Part shown: in pieces, positions 32,901-43,100 of the stretch
Position numbering within the stretch: position 1 is the stretch's first letter
Layout of the letters: the number at the start of each line of letters is the position of its first letter
Source: Macrotis lagotis
Taxonomy: Eukaryota > Chordata > Mammalia > Peramelemorphia > Peramelidae
NCBI RefSeq assembly: GCF_037893015.1
Contig: NC_133665.1
Coordinates: 100,947,637-101,011,636, forward strand
Direction of reading: 5' to 3'
Length of the DNA: 64,000 nt
Program-made: the position numbers and the translations under genes
The notes under the pieces: model-generated
Seen by the model: only the letters and a program-made list of their open reading frames with translations
The model's database searches: none
What the model was told of the DNA's origin: nothing

Positions 32901-35680
32901 GACTGTGTGCACTTTGAGATGAGGTCACTATTATTCATTTCACTTAGTTGTTTTACTTTGTTACAAGAAACCTCATGAAATGGGAGTTATCTGTAAATGT
33001 AATGTTAAAACAAAACAACAATAAAACTTTAAAGAAATATAATGAGAAGATTAGAGAGACTTAGGAGATAGGAAAATAAAATTGTAAATTACTGGGTATT
33101 TCAAACTTTCTTAAGTTCTCATATTTCTTTATTGAAGTCATCTTTGTGTAAATAGCTCAGTGATTCATTTTAAACCATATTTTCCAGTTATTATTGCTGC
33201 TACTTATGCAAAACGTACATACCACATGTATTGTGACCCTAATAAGATTTACAACAATAATGGTCCTTCCCATCATGTATATTTGTTTGTTGTACCATGT
33301 AGAAGTACTCAAAAAATACAGATGCTACACAAAGGGATTTTATTGATCTATGATTTCATCTTTGTATGGAAACTCTTTGCAGTGATGTAGATTATAGTTT
33401 TTTTTCAGATTTTAATGCCTGTGACTGTGGTTGAAGTCAATTTCAACACCTGGTGGCTAACCTTTCAGGGGATGTGCTCTCTAGTAAGTACTTGGGTTTC
33501 CCTTCAGGTATATGTAGACTCAAACCAGCTCAGCTTCAAGCAGAAAAATAAAGTATGAGAAATGAAGTCTCATACATGTGTGTTACATTGGGTGGGTAAC
33601 ATGCCATAATATATATATATATATATAATAAAATTTAATTTCCTTTAGAAAGGCCAGGGAACGGGGGATTCTGTGATCAATAATTTTGGTTAAATGAACA
33701 CATAAAAATATTAATCTGAAGTGGCTTGCAAATTTTCAAGCTGTTGTTGAATTTTTGAATCCCACAACAGTGAATGGAATATAATCTTTAGTTTAGAGAG
33801 CATTTGAGAACATGAGCATCAGCTATCATTAAGTAATCTAGATGGAATCAGTGCAGGAGATTGGGCCATTAAGTTTATTTAATACCAGAATGGTCAGTCA
33901 AAGATAGTTTTTAAGAGGAGGTGGAATTTGAGTTCTGTTTTAAGGAACAAGTGTTTTAGCAGGTAGAAGGAGGAAAAGACATTCTAGGCAGGTGGAAGAC
34001 ATGAAAGTACAGAGATGGGAAAGCTCAGGTGAGTTGATATCAATAATAGACTCCCTTGGCTTTAGGGAAGCTGGTGTGAAGGTAAGAGATGGAAAAGTTA
34101 AGATTGGATGGGATTCTGGAAGTTGTCTGAAATGCTGGATTAAAGAGGTCATATCTTATAGAAAATAAATTTGATGAGCAGACTTTAATTAGGTGGGTGA
34201 TTCTTAGAGTGTGCTCTTGTCCTGAGATTTGGGACATTCATATCTATTATCCATCTTGATTTTTTATTTCCATCTTCTAACTTTGTTACAGTTTTAGTAA
34301 AGGACCTTCTTTATTGTGGCAAAGAGCAAATCATACTCACAGAATAATTCACTGACCAGTTTGCTTGTTGTAAATGAGGTTCTTCTCCACATTTATGCTC
34401 AGAGATCTTCAGAGAATTGCAGTTTTCAGGAATTACTCTTAAACAAGATGAAGAGGTTTTTTTAGGGACATGTATATAGAGAGAAATGCCTGTCCCATCA
34501 CTCTTTGCTTAAGTTAACTGATGCATATCATTGCTAACCAATTTGGTTCCTGCTTTTCAGGCAGAAGGCTAGCTTCTGCTTCTAACCTTATTTACTTTTC
34601 AGTTCTGATGATGTCTTTAACAGCTGTTACCATTATGCTGCATTGCTTCTAGCTGTAATGGAAGGTGGTAGAAGCCTGCTTTAAACAGTCAAACCTTTAC
34701 CTTGACCACTTGTGGGATGGTTGGAAGGGTCCTGATAAACATGGCTAGTGCTAAGTGTGAGATGATCTGGATTATAAATAAAAGGCAAATATTGACCTTT
34801 AATCGAAGCCCTTATCTAGGACAAGAACTAGCAGCTATTTTGATATAGGAGCTCTTTAAATAAGGGACAGGTGGCCTGCTATTTCCAAACCCAATCTGTG
34901 CTGCCACATTGATCAGCACTGTTTGTCACTCTGCTTGCCCTTTTGTTCTTAGGTTAGATTATTGGATTCCCAGGTGCTCTGTAAACCATAGTGGATAATA
35001 GGCAGTGCTGAGGCAGTGGAAAACACCTAGATTTTAAAACTGAGTAAATGCTTGACTATGGGAGAGCCCTCTGACTCACCTACCACCTAAGTGAGCCTCA
35101 TAAATTTTGTCTTGGCTTGGCTTGGACTAATGCTGCAATTTCCTGTATTCTCTGAAATTGTTGCCTTTGGTGGAATAACTTTGAATGATGCTGTAGTTCC
35201 TAGTAATGTAACTAATGTAAATTTCATCAGGTCTCTGGTTTTCTTACATTTTTTGTTTCTGGTTTTTTTAGATCTTAAGAAAAATTAACTACGAATTTTG
35301 AAAAAAGTGTTTTCTCCTTAAAAAACAAAGCAAAACAAAATCATAGAGAGAACCTGGGTTTGATTCCTGTATCTCCTTGTGTCACCTCTGTGACCTTGAA
35401 CAAATTGCTTTATCTCTTTCTGGCTCAGTTTCTTTATCTGTATCCTATAACTTAGGTCTTTAAATATTTTGCTTGGTTTTGACTAGTCTTGCATTCTTGC
35501 TTGCTTAACATTTCCAGAAGATGTCAGTGTATGATTGTATTTGAATTTTTCATTCCAGCATCTGGGCTAATAGAAAGTGTGGTGCACCCTGGACCTTCCC
35601 TCAAAAGTGGAGAAAGCAGTCAGATCCAGTTACAAATGAATGAGCAGGTTTCTGAGGAAGAAGCTCAAGAACTAAGACAG
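22785..35680 (+). CDS. SNAP47: SNAP47, Qbc-SNARE of the SNAP-25 family (three coding exons, 3' end not found)
   Basis: The coding parts are 22785-23275, 28140-28630 and 35559-35680, with phases 2, 1 and 0 at the exon ends, all GT/AG. They give 368 residues. The protein is recognised from ICIHTWPCSYYLEPEKRW at the N terminus, LLVSFPLSSISEIKKESSH, the first SNARE helix (KELTGLMACSQKRLEDTAKV to KIESDMDVADR, about 118-164) with the zero-layer glutamine Q141, then ELESPSWWPF and HRFEREDVDDIKVH. SNAP47 is known as a broadly expressed SNARE of intracellular membranes which, unlike SNAP-25, lacks the palmitoylated cysteine cluster; no such cluster is seen between the helices here. The last exon here ends EEEAQELRQ, the beginning of the second SNARE helix. 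The remaining 50 or so residues were sought to 64000 and not recognised, so the final exons are probably off the right edge. Confidence 0.94.
23317..23468 (-). repeat. short CORE-SINE
   Basis: An antisense copy 42 bp after the SNAP47 exon donor, ending CTGTACCACCTAGCTGCCCTG. Confidence 0.9.
23470..25080. other. SNAP47 intron 2, unassigned
   Basis: No gene or firm repeat. Two minus-strand frames of 100 and 117 codons overlap at 24958-24339. They look like pieces of a decayed ORF, but no motif was recognised and no splice structure links them. Confidence 0.35.
25080..27400 (-). mobile_element. L2 LINE, 3' half, decayed
   Basis: The antisense text follows L2 ORF2 and 3' UTR in order. At 26842-26570 the minus frame reads NMSNLPYPLKKHPSLDPVTP and DPTSSMKSALSKC, matching the L2 reverse-transcriptase entry region (PILKKPSLDP...STETALSKV). 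Further 3' are GATGCTAAGGGGATCTCAGAG, TGCATAGAGCTGACAA and TATGAAAGGCCTCAAATACCAGG. It is broken by stops and by a SINE at 26341-26510. Confidence 0.8.
26341..26510 (+). repeat. short CORE-SINE, near consensus
   Basis: GGGGCAGCTAGGTGGCGCAG to CATTGCCTTGCAAAAACAAA; one of the least diverged copies, inserted in L2. Confidence 0.93.
27450..27975 (-). repeat. two MIR-like SINEs
   Basis: 27450-27615 (ATGAAGAAACTGGGG...GCTAAGTGACTTGCTCAAGGTCACTG) and 27800-27975 (ACAGAGGCTTAAGGGGAAGAG...GGCTGGATTGGGAATTCTTCTGACTCCCAAG) are both antisense MIR. Confidence 0.6.
28140..28630 (+). CDS. SNAP47: SNAP47 second coding exon, inter-helix linker
   Basis: The acceptor TTTCTCTTTAG|A completes R164 and the donor GCATGCAG|GTGAGT leaves one base of A328. 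The exon encodes residues 165-327: the end of the first helix region (LLTELESPSWWPF), a variable part, then the conserved block VLVSALEISD...FEREDVDDIKVHTPYEIS...RFIGKPDTAFRL...ILEVQFSKKIEFLEDA. This long linker between helices is characteristic of SNAP47 within the SNAP-25 family. Confidence 0.95.
28631..29110. other. SNAP47 intron 3 start, nothing recognised
   Basis: Unique-looking intronic sequence without coding potential or a clear repeat. Confidence 0.4.
29115..29820 (-). mobile_element. L1 fragments
   Basis: 29640-29800 (ATTCACTTGAAGCATAATAGATTTTGC...TTCCATTCTGCATTAAAAAGTGTTTCTTGTATGTAGCATATTTTGGGA) matches the antisense L1 ORF2 endonuclease region, also seen at 58380-58540. 29115-29330 is weakly like an L1 3' UTR. 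Confidence 0.55.
29880..29960. repeat. TA/TATG microsatellite
   Basis: A TATATA run with interspersed TATG units. It encodes chance frames rich in Tyr and Ile on both strands. Confidence 0.8.
29986..30139 (-). repeat. short CORE-SINE
   Basis: An antisense copy with a small GTA insertion in the core (AAAGCCTGTACACAGATAGG), ending TGTGCCACCTAGCC. Confidence 0.9.
30150..31040 (-). mobile_element. L1 3' end with ORF2 C-terminus
   Basis: On the minus strand, 30856-30560 reads CWWSCELIQPFWRAIWNY, IPFDPAIPLLGLYAEEI and FIAALFVVSKNWKL, the conserved C-terminal landmark of mammalian L1 ORF2. It continues to a T/C-rich antisense 3' UTR near 30160-30260. It is 5'-truncated. Confidence 0.88.
31040..31388. 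other. pyrimidine-rich intronic sequence
   Basis: A T/C-rich stretch (CTTTCTCTCTTTCTCTCTATC at about 31190-31210). No gene or named repeat recognised. Confidence 0.4.
31400..31557 (-). repeat. short CORE-SINE with target-site duplication
   Basis: A diverged antisense copy flanked by CAGTGTTAATT at 31389-31399 and 31558-31568. Confidence 0.9.
31570..32555. other. SNAP47 intron 3, nothing recognised
   Basis: No coding or RNA gene seen. TGCCTAGCTCATCATATAAGTGTTTATTAACTGA (about 32149-32182) resembles an L2 3' tail. Confidence 0.4.
32560..33030 (+). mobile_element. L1 3' UTR fragment
   Basis: GAATGAAATGAGCGAAACCAGAACAATTTATACAG and the A-rich end ACAACAATAAAACTTTAAAG fit a sense, old L1 3' end. 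Confidence 0.6.
33030..33870. other. SNAP47 intron 3, nothing recognised
   Basis: AT-rich; an (AT)n run at about 33609-33628. No gene seen. Confidence 0.4.
33880..34200 (-). repeat. L2 3' ORF2/UTR fragment
   Basis: GGAGGTGGAATTTGAGTTCTG...CATTCTAGGCAGGTGGAAGACATGAAAG is antisense L2; the minus frame at 34152-33940 is its decayed ORF. Confidence 0.65.
34200..35558. other. SNAP47 intron 3 end, mostly unassigned
   Basis: Only a MIR-like sense copy at about 35345-35455 (ACCTGGGTTTGATTCC...TGTGACCTTGAACAAATTGC) is recognised. No gene seen. Confidence 0.45.
35559..35680 (+). CDS. SNAP47: SNAP47 third coding exon, start of second SNARE helix
   Basis: The acceptor TTCATTCCAG|CA completes A328 and the donor AGACAG|GTAATA ends in phase 0. 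It encodes 40 residues, SGLIESVVHPGPS through EEEAQELRQ (329-368). Sequence similarity is low until the last 10 residues, but the phase, position and flanks fit the orthologous exon, which also begins SGL and ends ELTQ-like. Reading on past the donor stays open for 39 codons (see findings). Confidence 0.85.
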
Positions 35681-35854
35681 GTAATAGCAAAGTCCCAAAT
35701 GGTAGTTGGAATATTGACAGCATTTTTCTCATACTTGCAATTCATTTTTTCCTTCTTTCTTAATAACCTCATATTTTTCTCTCCTTCAAAAGAAACATAA
35801 CTTGTAAGTTCATTATGATATTCCTCTGTGGAGATAATGCAGAATATGGGTCTT

Positions 35855-35860
35855 AATAAA
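35855..35860 (+). promoter_or_regulatory. candidate intronic polyadenylation signal
   Basis: AATAAA lies 55 nt past the in-frame TAA (35798-35800) that would end a transcript reading through the 35680 donor. A T/G-rich tract follows within 30 nt (about 35880-35892). It could serve an alternative terminal exon; use is unproven. Confidence 0.35.
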
Positions 35861-36052
35861 ATTTCTTAAAAATGGGGATCATTTTGTTCTTACCCAGGGC
35901 TTATGTACTTAAAGATCCCAGGGACTTTTTTTTTTAACATTCAACAAACATCAAGCAGCACTTATTAAGTATTTTTTAATTTTTGAAAGTTGTGTAATGT
36001 GTAGAAATTAAAAATCTATTTAAAAGTTTCATCACACAACTCTTATGTAACA

Positions 36053-36230
36053 AGATGTATATATATATACATATACATGCATACATATACACACACACAC
36101 ATGTGTTCCTATGCACACATATACCAAACTTACTACTTAAGGGCTTGCAAGTTATGTACCCTTGCATGCATGAGTGTCCATATATGTGTATGCACACATA
36201 TGCATGTGTATACACACACACACAGACACA
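36053..36230. repeat. CA/TA microsatellite cluster
   Basis: ATATATACATATACATGC, ACACACACACACATG and TACACACACACACAG units. It produces spurious frames on both strands. Confidence 0.85.
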
Positions 36231-36643
36231 TAGGCTTGTATAGGCTTGTAGACTTCTTTCCTAAGTTAATGACACCAGTATTAAGGTTCTTTGATGTTGA
36301 TTTTTTTTTTACTTCAGCCTAAGTATTTGTTTTTAATAATTCTGATTATATTGTGTTTCCTAAACTCTTTGGAACTTGGGCCCATCCTTTTTCATTAAAA
36401 AAGCATTCATTTTTGCAAAGATTTTTAAAATGTGTCACTTGGTTTTGATGTTGACAGCACATAAAAATACTGCTCTCTATTCTCCAACTACTATGTTCCA
36501 CTTGGGCATTTAATCACTTCCTTTGATATACTTATTGAGTCCAAAACAAACTCACTATAGCTATTGTTTGTCTTTTGGTTTACTGGAAACTTTAAAAGTA
36601 CTGTAAATGCAAACTTACCAAGTGTTACTCTTGACCATTCTTT

Positions 36644-36800
36644 TTTTTTTTAAAGGTTTTTTTTTCAAGGCAAATGGGGTTAAGTGGCTTGCCCAAGGCC
36701 ACACAGCTAGGTAATTATTAAGTGTCTGAGACAGATCTGAACCCAGGTACTCCTGACTCCAAGGCCGGTGCTTTATCCACTATGCCACCTAGCCACCTCT
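36644..36800 (-). repeat. short CORE-SINE with target-site duplication
   Basis: Flanked by TTGACCATTCTTT at 36631-36643 and 36801-36813, a perfect 13 bp duplication. Confidence 0.95.
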
Positions 36801-37039
36801 TTGACCATTCTTTAGGGTACTTTTAAAGCCTTTAGGGTTACAGGCTGGTAGAATTTGAGTATCTCTCTTTTTCCCCCATTTATCTCAAATGTAAACATTT
36901 GTAGTCAAGACATACTTATTCTTTTTTTGTGTCTAGTAGTTACAGTTAGGCTGAACTAGGAGATGGGGCTTTTGTGACTGAGAAGGTAAAGATTTCACCT
37001 GTAAGGTGTGATTTTTAATGTTATCATTCAAGGTATTTT

Positions 37040-37198
37040 TTAAGTCTTTTTTTTATAATTTTAATGCATTAGGGCTAAATGACTTGCCCAAGGTCACACA
37101 GCTAGGCAATTATTAAGTGTGTCTGAGGCTGGATTTGAACTCAGGTACTCCTGACTCCAGGGTTGGTGTTCTATTCACTGCACCACCTAGCTGCCCCA
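37040..37198 (-). repeat. short CORE-SINE with target-site duplication
   Basis: Flanked by CAAGGTATTTT (37029-37039) and CAGGGTATTTT (37201-37211), one mismatch. Confidence 0.9.
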
Positions 37199-37209
37199 CT
37201 CAGGGTATT

Positions 37210-37960
37210 TTAATAAATATTTCATGTGAGGCATTCTGCTAGGTGCTGAGAGAATGTAGAGATGAAAAAAATGACAGTCTTCTTACTCAGGCACTTCATC
37301 ATCTCAGAGAGTAATAAAATAAGGATACAAAAAAGTATGATGAAGTTTAATGGAATGGAATGGACAAAGTAGTGGTAGATTGTTCTAGGAACAATTGATA
37401 AGGGAGAGAGATCCTTTCCAACTTGAGAACTCAGGAGACTTCTTAGAGAAGGTGACATTTGAGTTACAGTTGTAAGGAATGAGATTTCAACAGAGAGTGA
37501 TGAAAAAGGGATCGTTGGAGAAGGGTCTGCCAAGGCATGGAAGGGGAGCTTGTACAAATGTGGAACTAGGGCAGCACAAGCTGAGATTGACAGACACCTA
37601 AGAGTCCAGTTTGGTGAGCCATGGACAGCTGCTAAGTTTTAAAGATTTCTCAGAAACAAGCCTGAGTAATTTGCTCAGCCTATTCAACTGGGAAAAAAAA
37701 TTAGAATTGTAAAGACAATGTGAAGAGGGAAGGTGGGGGAACAGAGAGAAGCAATAGTGCCTACCATTTACCAGACATTGTGTCAAGTGCATTTACAAAA
37801 ATTTGCTTATTTGAAGTAAAGAGAAGAGAATACATTTCAAAAGCACAAATACTAAGAGGAAGATGCTGGTAGAAAAGCTCAAATGATGGGGGTGGGGAGT
37901 AAAAATAAATAGTTAATAGATTTGCAGTGAGATGACCCAGCATAAAATACAGACCTGTTT
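37210..37960 (-). repeat. L2 fragment
   Basis: Antisense L2 3' text: GAGAACTCAGGAGACTTCTTAGAGAAGGTGACATTTGAG...GAGTCCAGTTTGGTGAGCC. Minus frames here (37557-37222 and nearby) are its remains. Confidence 0.6.
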
Positions 37961-38566
37961 CCAAAACATCTGAAAGAGTTTCTCTTTTGTGGAAGACAGG
38001 GATATGGAATTCAGGTGTATAAGAACAGAAGGTTTAAATAGGTTGGAGAGAGATGCCAGTACAGTAACTCCATAGTCCAGCTACTTGATAGCTAGTACCA
38101 ATGAGTACCATCTTCTGAAAAAGAGTCAAAACAATTAAAGCCAAGCTGAGAAGAATGATGACAGAGAGAAGGACCCACAATGCGAATTGTTACTATAATC
38201 ACAATTCTGCCTTTTCTGCTCAAGATGTAAGGCACAGAATCCTTAGAGGTCACTAGAAACAATAAATGGTTCTTCTGGATATTGGGGTAGGTGGAGGATG
38301 CCTGACTCACTTGTGGGCTTAGATGTAAATCCTTTCTTTTCTCTTTACTTTATAAATAAAACTTGTCTATGTTTTGAAGTCTTGTGAACCTACATGCTTG
38401 TAAGGGAAGCTAGTGATTACTACCCTTAGGGAAATACAGGATGTTCATATTCACAGGCTGCTCCTGTGATCCATTTAAGTAACAAGTATTCCCATCCCTG
38501 AACTCCTTGTTTCAGAAGAGTCTTTGACTCAAGTTACTTGCATATTTATTTAAAGGTAACCAGCAT

Positions 38567-38719
38567 GAGGCAGCTAGGTGGCGCAGTGGATAGAGCACCA
38601 GCCCTAGAGTCAGGAGTACTTGAGTTCAAATTTGGCCTCAGACACTTAATAATTACCCAGCTGTGTGGCCTTGGGCAAGCCACTTAACCCCATTGCCTTG
38701 CAAAAAAAAAAAAAATGAA
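38567..38719 (+). repeat. short CORE-SINE with target-site duplication
   Basis: GAGGCAGCTAGGTGGCGCAG to a poly(A), flanked by TAAAGGTAACCAG at 38551-38563 and 38720-38732. Confidence 0.95.
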
Positions 38720-38734
38720 TAAAGGTAACCAGAA

Positions 38735-40740
38735 AGATATTCTAATGTTAAATGATAAATAGCTCTTGCTACTATTTTGGAGTAGGGTATGCTTTTTGAC
38801 CTGACCTTGAAAAATTAAGAGAATTTAGTTCTGAAGAAATAGAAATAAAAGGAAATCCTACTTCCTTATTCTTCCTGTGACTTTTTTTAAAAAAGAAATG
38901 ATACATTTTCTATGATGAAAAACAAATTTTAAAAAGATATAATCCTTGATTTATATTTAGGGATGGATGTTTTGAAGTCCAATGTAACAGTAGCTTAAAA
39001 ATAAGCATGAAGGGACTTAATTTCTAGGGGAAACAAACTCAAAAGCAAATCTCCTTGCACTCAGCTGTAGATGATATTCAACTTAGTACTTTGCAAGTAG
39101 AAGTCTTCGTGGTCTTAAATTGCAATTGGGAGTTTAAGTGAAAGGATTTGCCATGATTTCACCAGGGGACATTCATGGTAAGTGTAGTATTTTGTGGTTA
39201 TCTGGGCCAGTTTCCAGGAGCTGTGCTGTATAGGTATGCAGCAGCTTGCTGAGTTCCTGTGGTCTATGTCTGAGCCTCTGTCTACTGAATAACGATGGCT
39301 GTCGTAATGTCACTGGGTGTGGGAAGGTCTAGGACGGTATTAGCTTAAGGGCTGTGGTTAAGGAGGCTAGGAGAAGAATTTTATTCACTAGATTTGGTTT
39401 GGCAGAATCACTTTAATAGTTTATAATGTCTGATATGTTTGCATTGTCTTTTGGAACTATGGTCTTTTGTTTATTATCCATTTTGTAATGGTGACCAAAT
39501 CTTGAAATGCAAAACTTTGTCTTTTTTTGGGTTCCTCTAAGTTACTTTTTGTTTTAAATAATACCTAAAAAAAATTCTGTTTCTTTGTCTCTTTTAATGT
39601 TCATCTCCTTTAACTGGAATGGAATTAGATGGAAAAATACTGCTGGGATAAGTTAATGGTTTTGTTGAAGACTTACTTGATTGTGTGAGTTAAGAAAATT
39701 CATAGAAATTAGATAGCAAAACCTTTTAGTTTCCCCTTTGTCAATTGGCACTTGTTCAAGCTCTTAGAGAAATCTAGCAACGAAGCTAAAAGGAATTTAA
39801 TATTGGCTTTTCCCTAGTAGCTTTTTTTTTTGCTAGGGTTTTCTTGGACATTTGTGATAGAAAAGGATATGAAGTGGCATATTCTAATGTGTGGGTGGGC
39901 CAATAGGATGTTTTGTGGGCTAGTGGTTTTTGCTTTTTTATACCTTTTTGTTTCACTGTATTAGGACATTTAACAATCCTAAAATATGATTGGTCTTTAT
40001 AGTGCCAACACAGCTGGTTGATGCAGTTGGGTTTGTTGAATAGAGTTTATCTCACAGAGAAAACTTATCTGTACCTGGGTAATGTGCTTCAAAAACCTTT
40101 TGACTCAAATATTCATATGCGAAGAATGAAAACATGCCCACTTATTTCCAAAGAAATTATGAAATGCTTTTCCTTGCTTAGCAGGGCCAATTGAATTACA
40201 TTTGGAAATATGTTGATTATTACTTAATGAAATATGTGATTTCTAACAGTTGTATTAAATCTTTCAGAAATATAAGTGGAAGGAAGCTAGAGGACTGATC
40301 TGGTCTAGTGACCCTTGCCTTCAGGTAGTAATAAATCCCATTTAATAAAGTTTAAAGTGGACAGAACACTTAATTTCTGTAAGGAGAGTAGCATAGGTAT
40401 TATTATCTTCATTTTAAAGATGGGAAAACTGACTAAAAACTTAGTTTTTACTCTTTACCATGCCATTACCCTTGCCACTGTCACTACCAGCAACATCTTC
40501 CTCCTCCTCATTGTCCTCACGTTTGTAGTGGATGTGAGCTTACAGAAGAGGGACTTAGATCCTAATAATTTTATTCATTTACAAAATTAGTTATTTTATC
40601 CACTTGTACAGTAACACTAAGTGTAAAGAATAAGAAAAGTATATGTAATTGTCCTAGAAATATTTCTAGCTAAATCTCAATGGAAAATATGAGAATGAGA
40701 TATTATGATAATAATACCTTATATTGATAATATTACTCTA
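38735..40740. other. downstream SNAP47 intron, no repeat or gene recognised
   Basis: About 2 kb without SINE or LINE landmarks, the largest repeat-poor stretch in the intron. No SNARE-helix exon found on the plus strand. Confidence 0.45.
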
Positions 40741-40850
40741 CAATTTAAAATTTATAATTACTCTACAATCACATGAGATGTTACAGTATTCCCATTTTAC
40801 AGATGAGGAAACTGAGTCCCAGAGAAGGTGACTTTCCTGTAGTCTTTCTG
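40740..40850 (-). repeat. MIR-like SINE
   Basis: ATTCCCATTTTACAGATGAGGAAACTGAGTCCCAGAGAAGGTGAC is a well-preserved antisense MIR core. Confidence 0.8.
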
Positions 40851-40922
40851 TGTTCACGTTCTATACCACCTTGGCATTCTTTTTTTCCTCCCTTAAACCA
40901 TTCTTAATATTTGAGAATCCAA

Positions 40923-41092
40923 TTTTTTTGGGGGGGGGTGAGTTTTTGTGAGGCAGTGGGGTTAAGTGGCTTTTACTGAAGGTCTCACAGCTAGGTAATT
41001 ATTAAGTGTCTGAGACCGAATTTAAACTCAGGTCCTCCCGACTCCAGGGCCTCCTGACTCTGACTCTATCTACTGTGCCACCTAGCTGCCCC
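40923..41092 (-). repeat. short CORE-SINE with target-site duplication
   Basis: Flanked by TTGAGAATCC at 40911-40920 and 41093-41102. It has a small internal duplication near the head (GGGCCTCCTGACTCTGACTC). Confidence 0.92.
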
Positions 41093-41859
41093 TTGAGAAT
41101 CCACTTTTTTAAAAAAAATTCATAAAATTTGAGTTTCTGTGACATTCAAGAACTGAAATGTAGTTAACACTCCTTCATACTAATCAAATGTTTGTCTTAT
41201 TTGACAATGACACTAACATCTAAAGAATAGTTGACACATTAGATGTTTTAATGCAGAAAAATCTGGATAGATTTAAATATTGGGTCATATGAAAAAAAAT
41301 CTAGAAATTAAGGTGGATTGCAAAAATAATGGGACAGTAGTATAATTTTGCAATGAAAAAAGGAGAAGATTGCCTTAGGAGAATCATGTCTTGGAATAGA
41401 GAGAGCAGCATGATAGGTTTACTGACCTTTCCCTTGATTGGACCATATTTGGAGAAAGTGTCACATTCAGTTCTGAGCACCATATTTTAGTAATGATATC
41501 AGTGAGCTGCAGGACCATCAGTCCTGAGGGTCATGCTGTAGAGGACTGGGTCTTGGAAGAAAGGACCTGGGGTGAGGGTATCAGGGGGGCTTCCAGACTG
41601 CCTTCAGTTAGTTGAAGAATTGAGTGGCTTCCTAAGAGAGGGGCCTCCTCTGCTCTGCCCTGGAACAAGTGAGGACTGAATGGCAGCTTGTCACACATGT
41701 TATGGAATAGATTCTTGTTCATGTTGTGAGGACAATTCAGGTGGCTTCTGAAGTCTCTTGTCTTTTTAGATTCTCCAGGTCCTCATTTGTTTGCTTAAAG
41801 ATTTTTTTTTATTGCTAAAGTTTCTCTTTTTTTAAAAAAATGTTTCTGGTCATAATTGT

Positions 41860-42060
41860 TGAGTACTTGTTTATTATGCCCAGAACTCTGGAGAAAACAA
41901 AGAAGGGTAAGGTCTGGTACCTCCCCTTAAGGATCTTATAGATGCATCCTTGTGGACAGATAGCAAAACAAAAGAGACATTAAGTCTTTTGGAAGTTACA
42001 AGAAGAAAAGATCACATAGTAAGCAGGCTGGGGTGGAATTTGAATGAAAAAGAAGAATTA
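41860..42060 (-). repeat. L2 3' fragment
   Basis: GCCCAGAACTCTGGAGAAAAC...GGTACCTCCCCTTAAGGATCTTATAG is antisense L2. 41104-41860 shows nothing firm. Confidence 0.5.
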
Positions 42061-42095
42061 AAATTGAAAATTCATAGCTTGCTTTGCTTTTTAAA

Positions 42096-42258
42096 AAAAA
42101 TTTTTTTTTTTTAGGTTTTTGCAAGGCAAATAGCATTAAGTGGCTTGCCCAAGGCCACACAGCTAGGTAATTATTAAGTGTCTGAGACCAGATTTGAACC
42201 CAGGTACTCCTGACTCCAGGGCTGGTGCTTTATCCACTACACCACCTAGCCACCCCTA
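42096..42258 (-). repeat. short CORE-SINE with target-site duplication
   Basis: Flanked by a perfect 17 bp repeat, TTGCTTTGCTTTTTAAA, at 42079-42095 and 42259-42275. Confidence 0.96.
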
Positions 42259-42309
42259 TTGCTTTGCTTTTTAAATATAAAATGTAATCAACCTGTGTTT
42301 TACAATGCT

Positions 42310-43100
42310 ATTACTCTATTTTCCTGGACTTTTTTTTCTGTTTTTTTTTAAGGATACCTTAATTATCTTTTCATTTTTCCTTTCCTATATCCTAAATTTC
42401 CTCCACTAGAGAAAATGAGATGTCCCCTTTTAACAAAAATACATGGTCAAGCAGAGCACATTTCCTTATTGTGTGTCTCCTGCATCTTGAGTGCATTACC
42501 TCTCTTGTTAAGAAGTGGGGAGCAGCTTTCATCTTCTGCAGTGATGATTGATCATCATTGAGCATTGTTCAGAGCTATTTTTCTATATAATGATATTGAA
42601 TGAATTGTTCTCTTAGTTCCACTCACTTCCTTTTATATCATTTACATAAAGAATAATGACAAAATAATGGTCAAAGTTTTATATGACACCTACAATGCAG
42701 TAAGCATGGTTGCTAGGTGCTTTACAAACATCTCAATTAATCCTTGCCATCCTTGTGATCTAGGTGCTATAATCATCTCCAATGTCACAAATGAGGAAAT
42801 TGAGGCAAACAAAGGTTAAGTGACTGCCATAAATTTTTGAATCAGGATTTGAACTCAGGTCTTCCTGATGCCAGACCTGGATTCTGTCCTACCCCTAGTT
42901 TTCTCAGGTTTCTCTTAAGATATATTTCATCTTTTCTTCATTGTAATAGTATTCAATTAAATTCTTAAACCATCATTTGTTTATCCATTCTTTAAGGGAA
43001 GAAAGTATTGCTTTAGTCTCTATTTCTTTGCTACTCCAAAAAGATATGCTGTAAAGGTATTTGTCCATTGGGGTCCTTTTTAGAGAGGACTTTCTGTTTG
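42310..43100 (-). mobile_element. L1 3' fragments around a MIR
   Basis: 42310-42660 and 42915-43100 (ATTGTAATAGTATTCAATTAAATTC...CATCATTTGTTTATCCATTC) resemble antisense L1 3' sequence. 42690-42895 between them is an antisense MIR (CACAAATGAGGAAATTGAGGCAAACAAAGGTTAAGTGAC). Confidence 0.5.

Noticed and set aside
36055..36322. Open frames of 62 to 81 codons on both strands
   Set aside because: They are translations of the CA/TA microsatellite (His/Tyr/Thr-rich) with no protein features.
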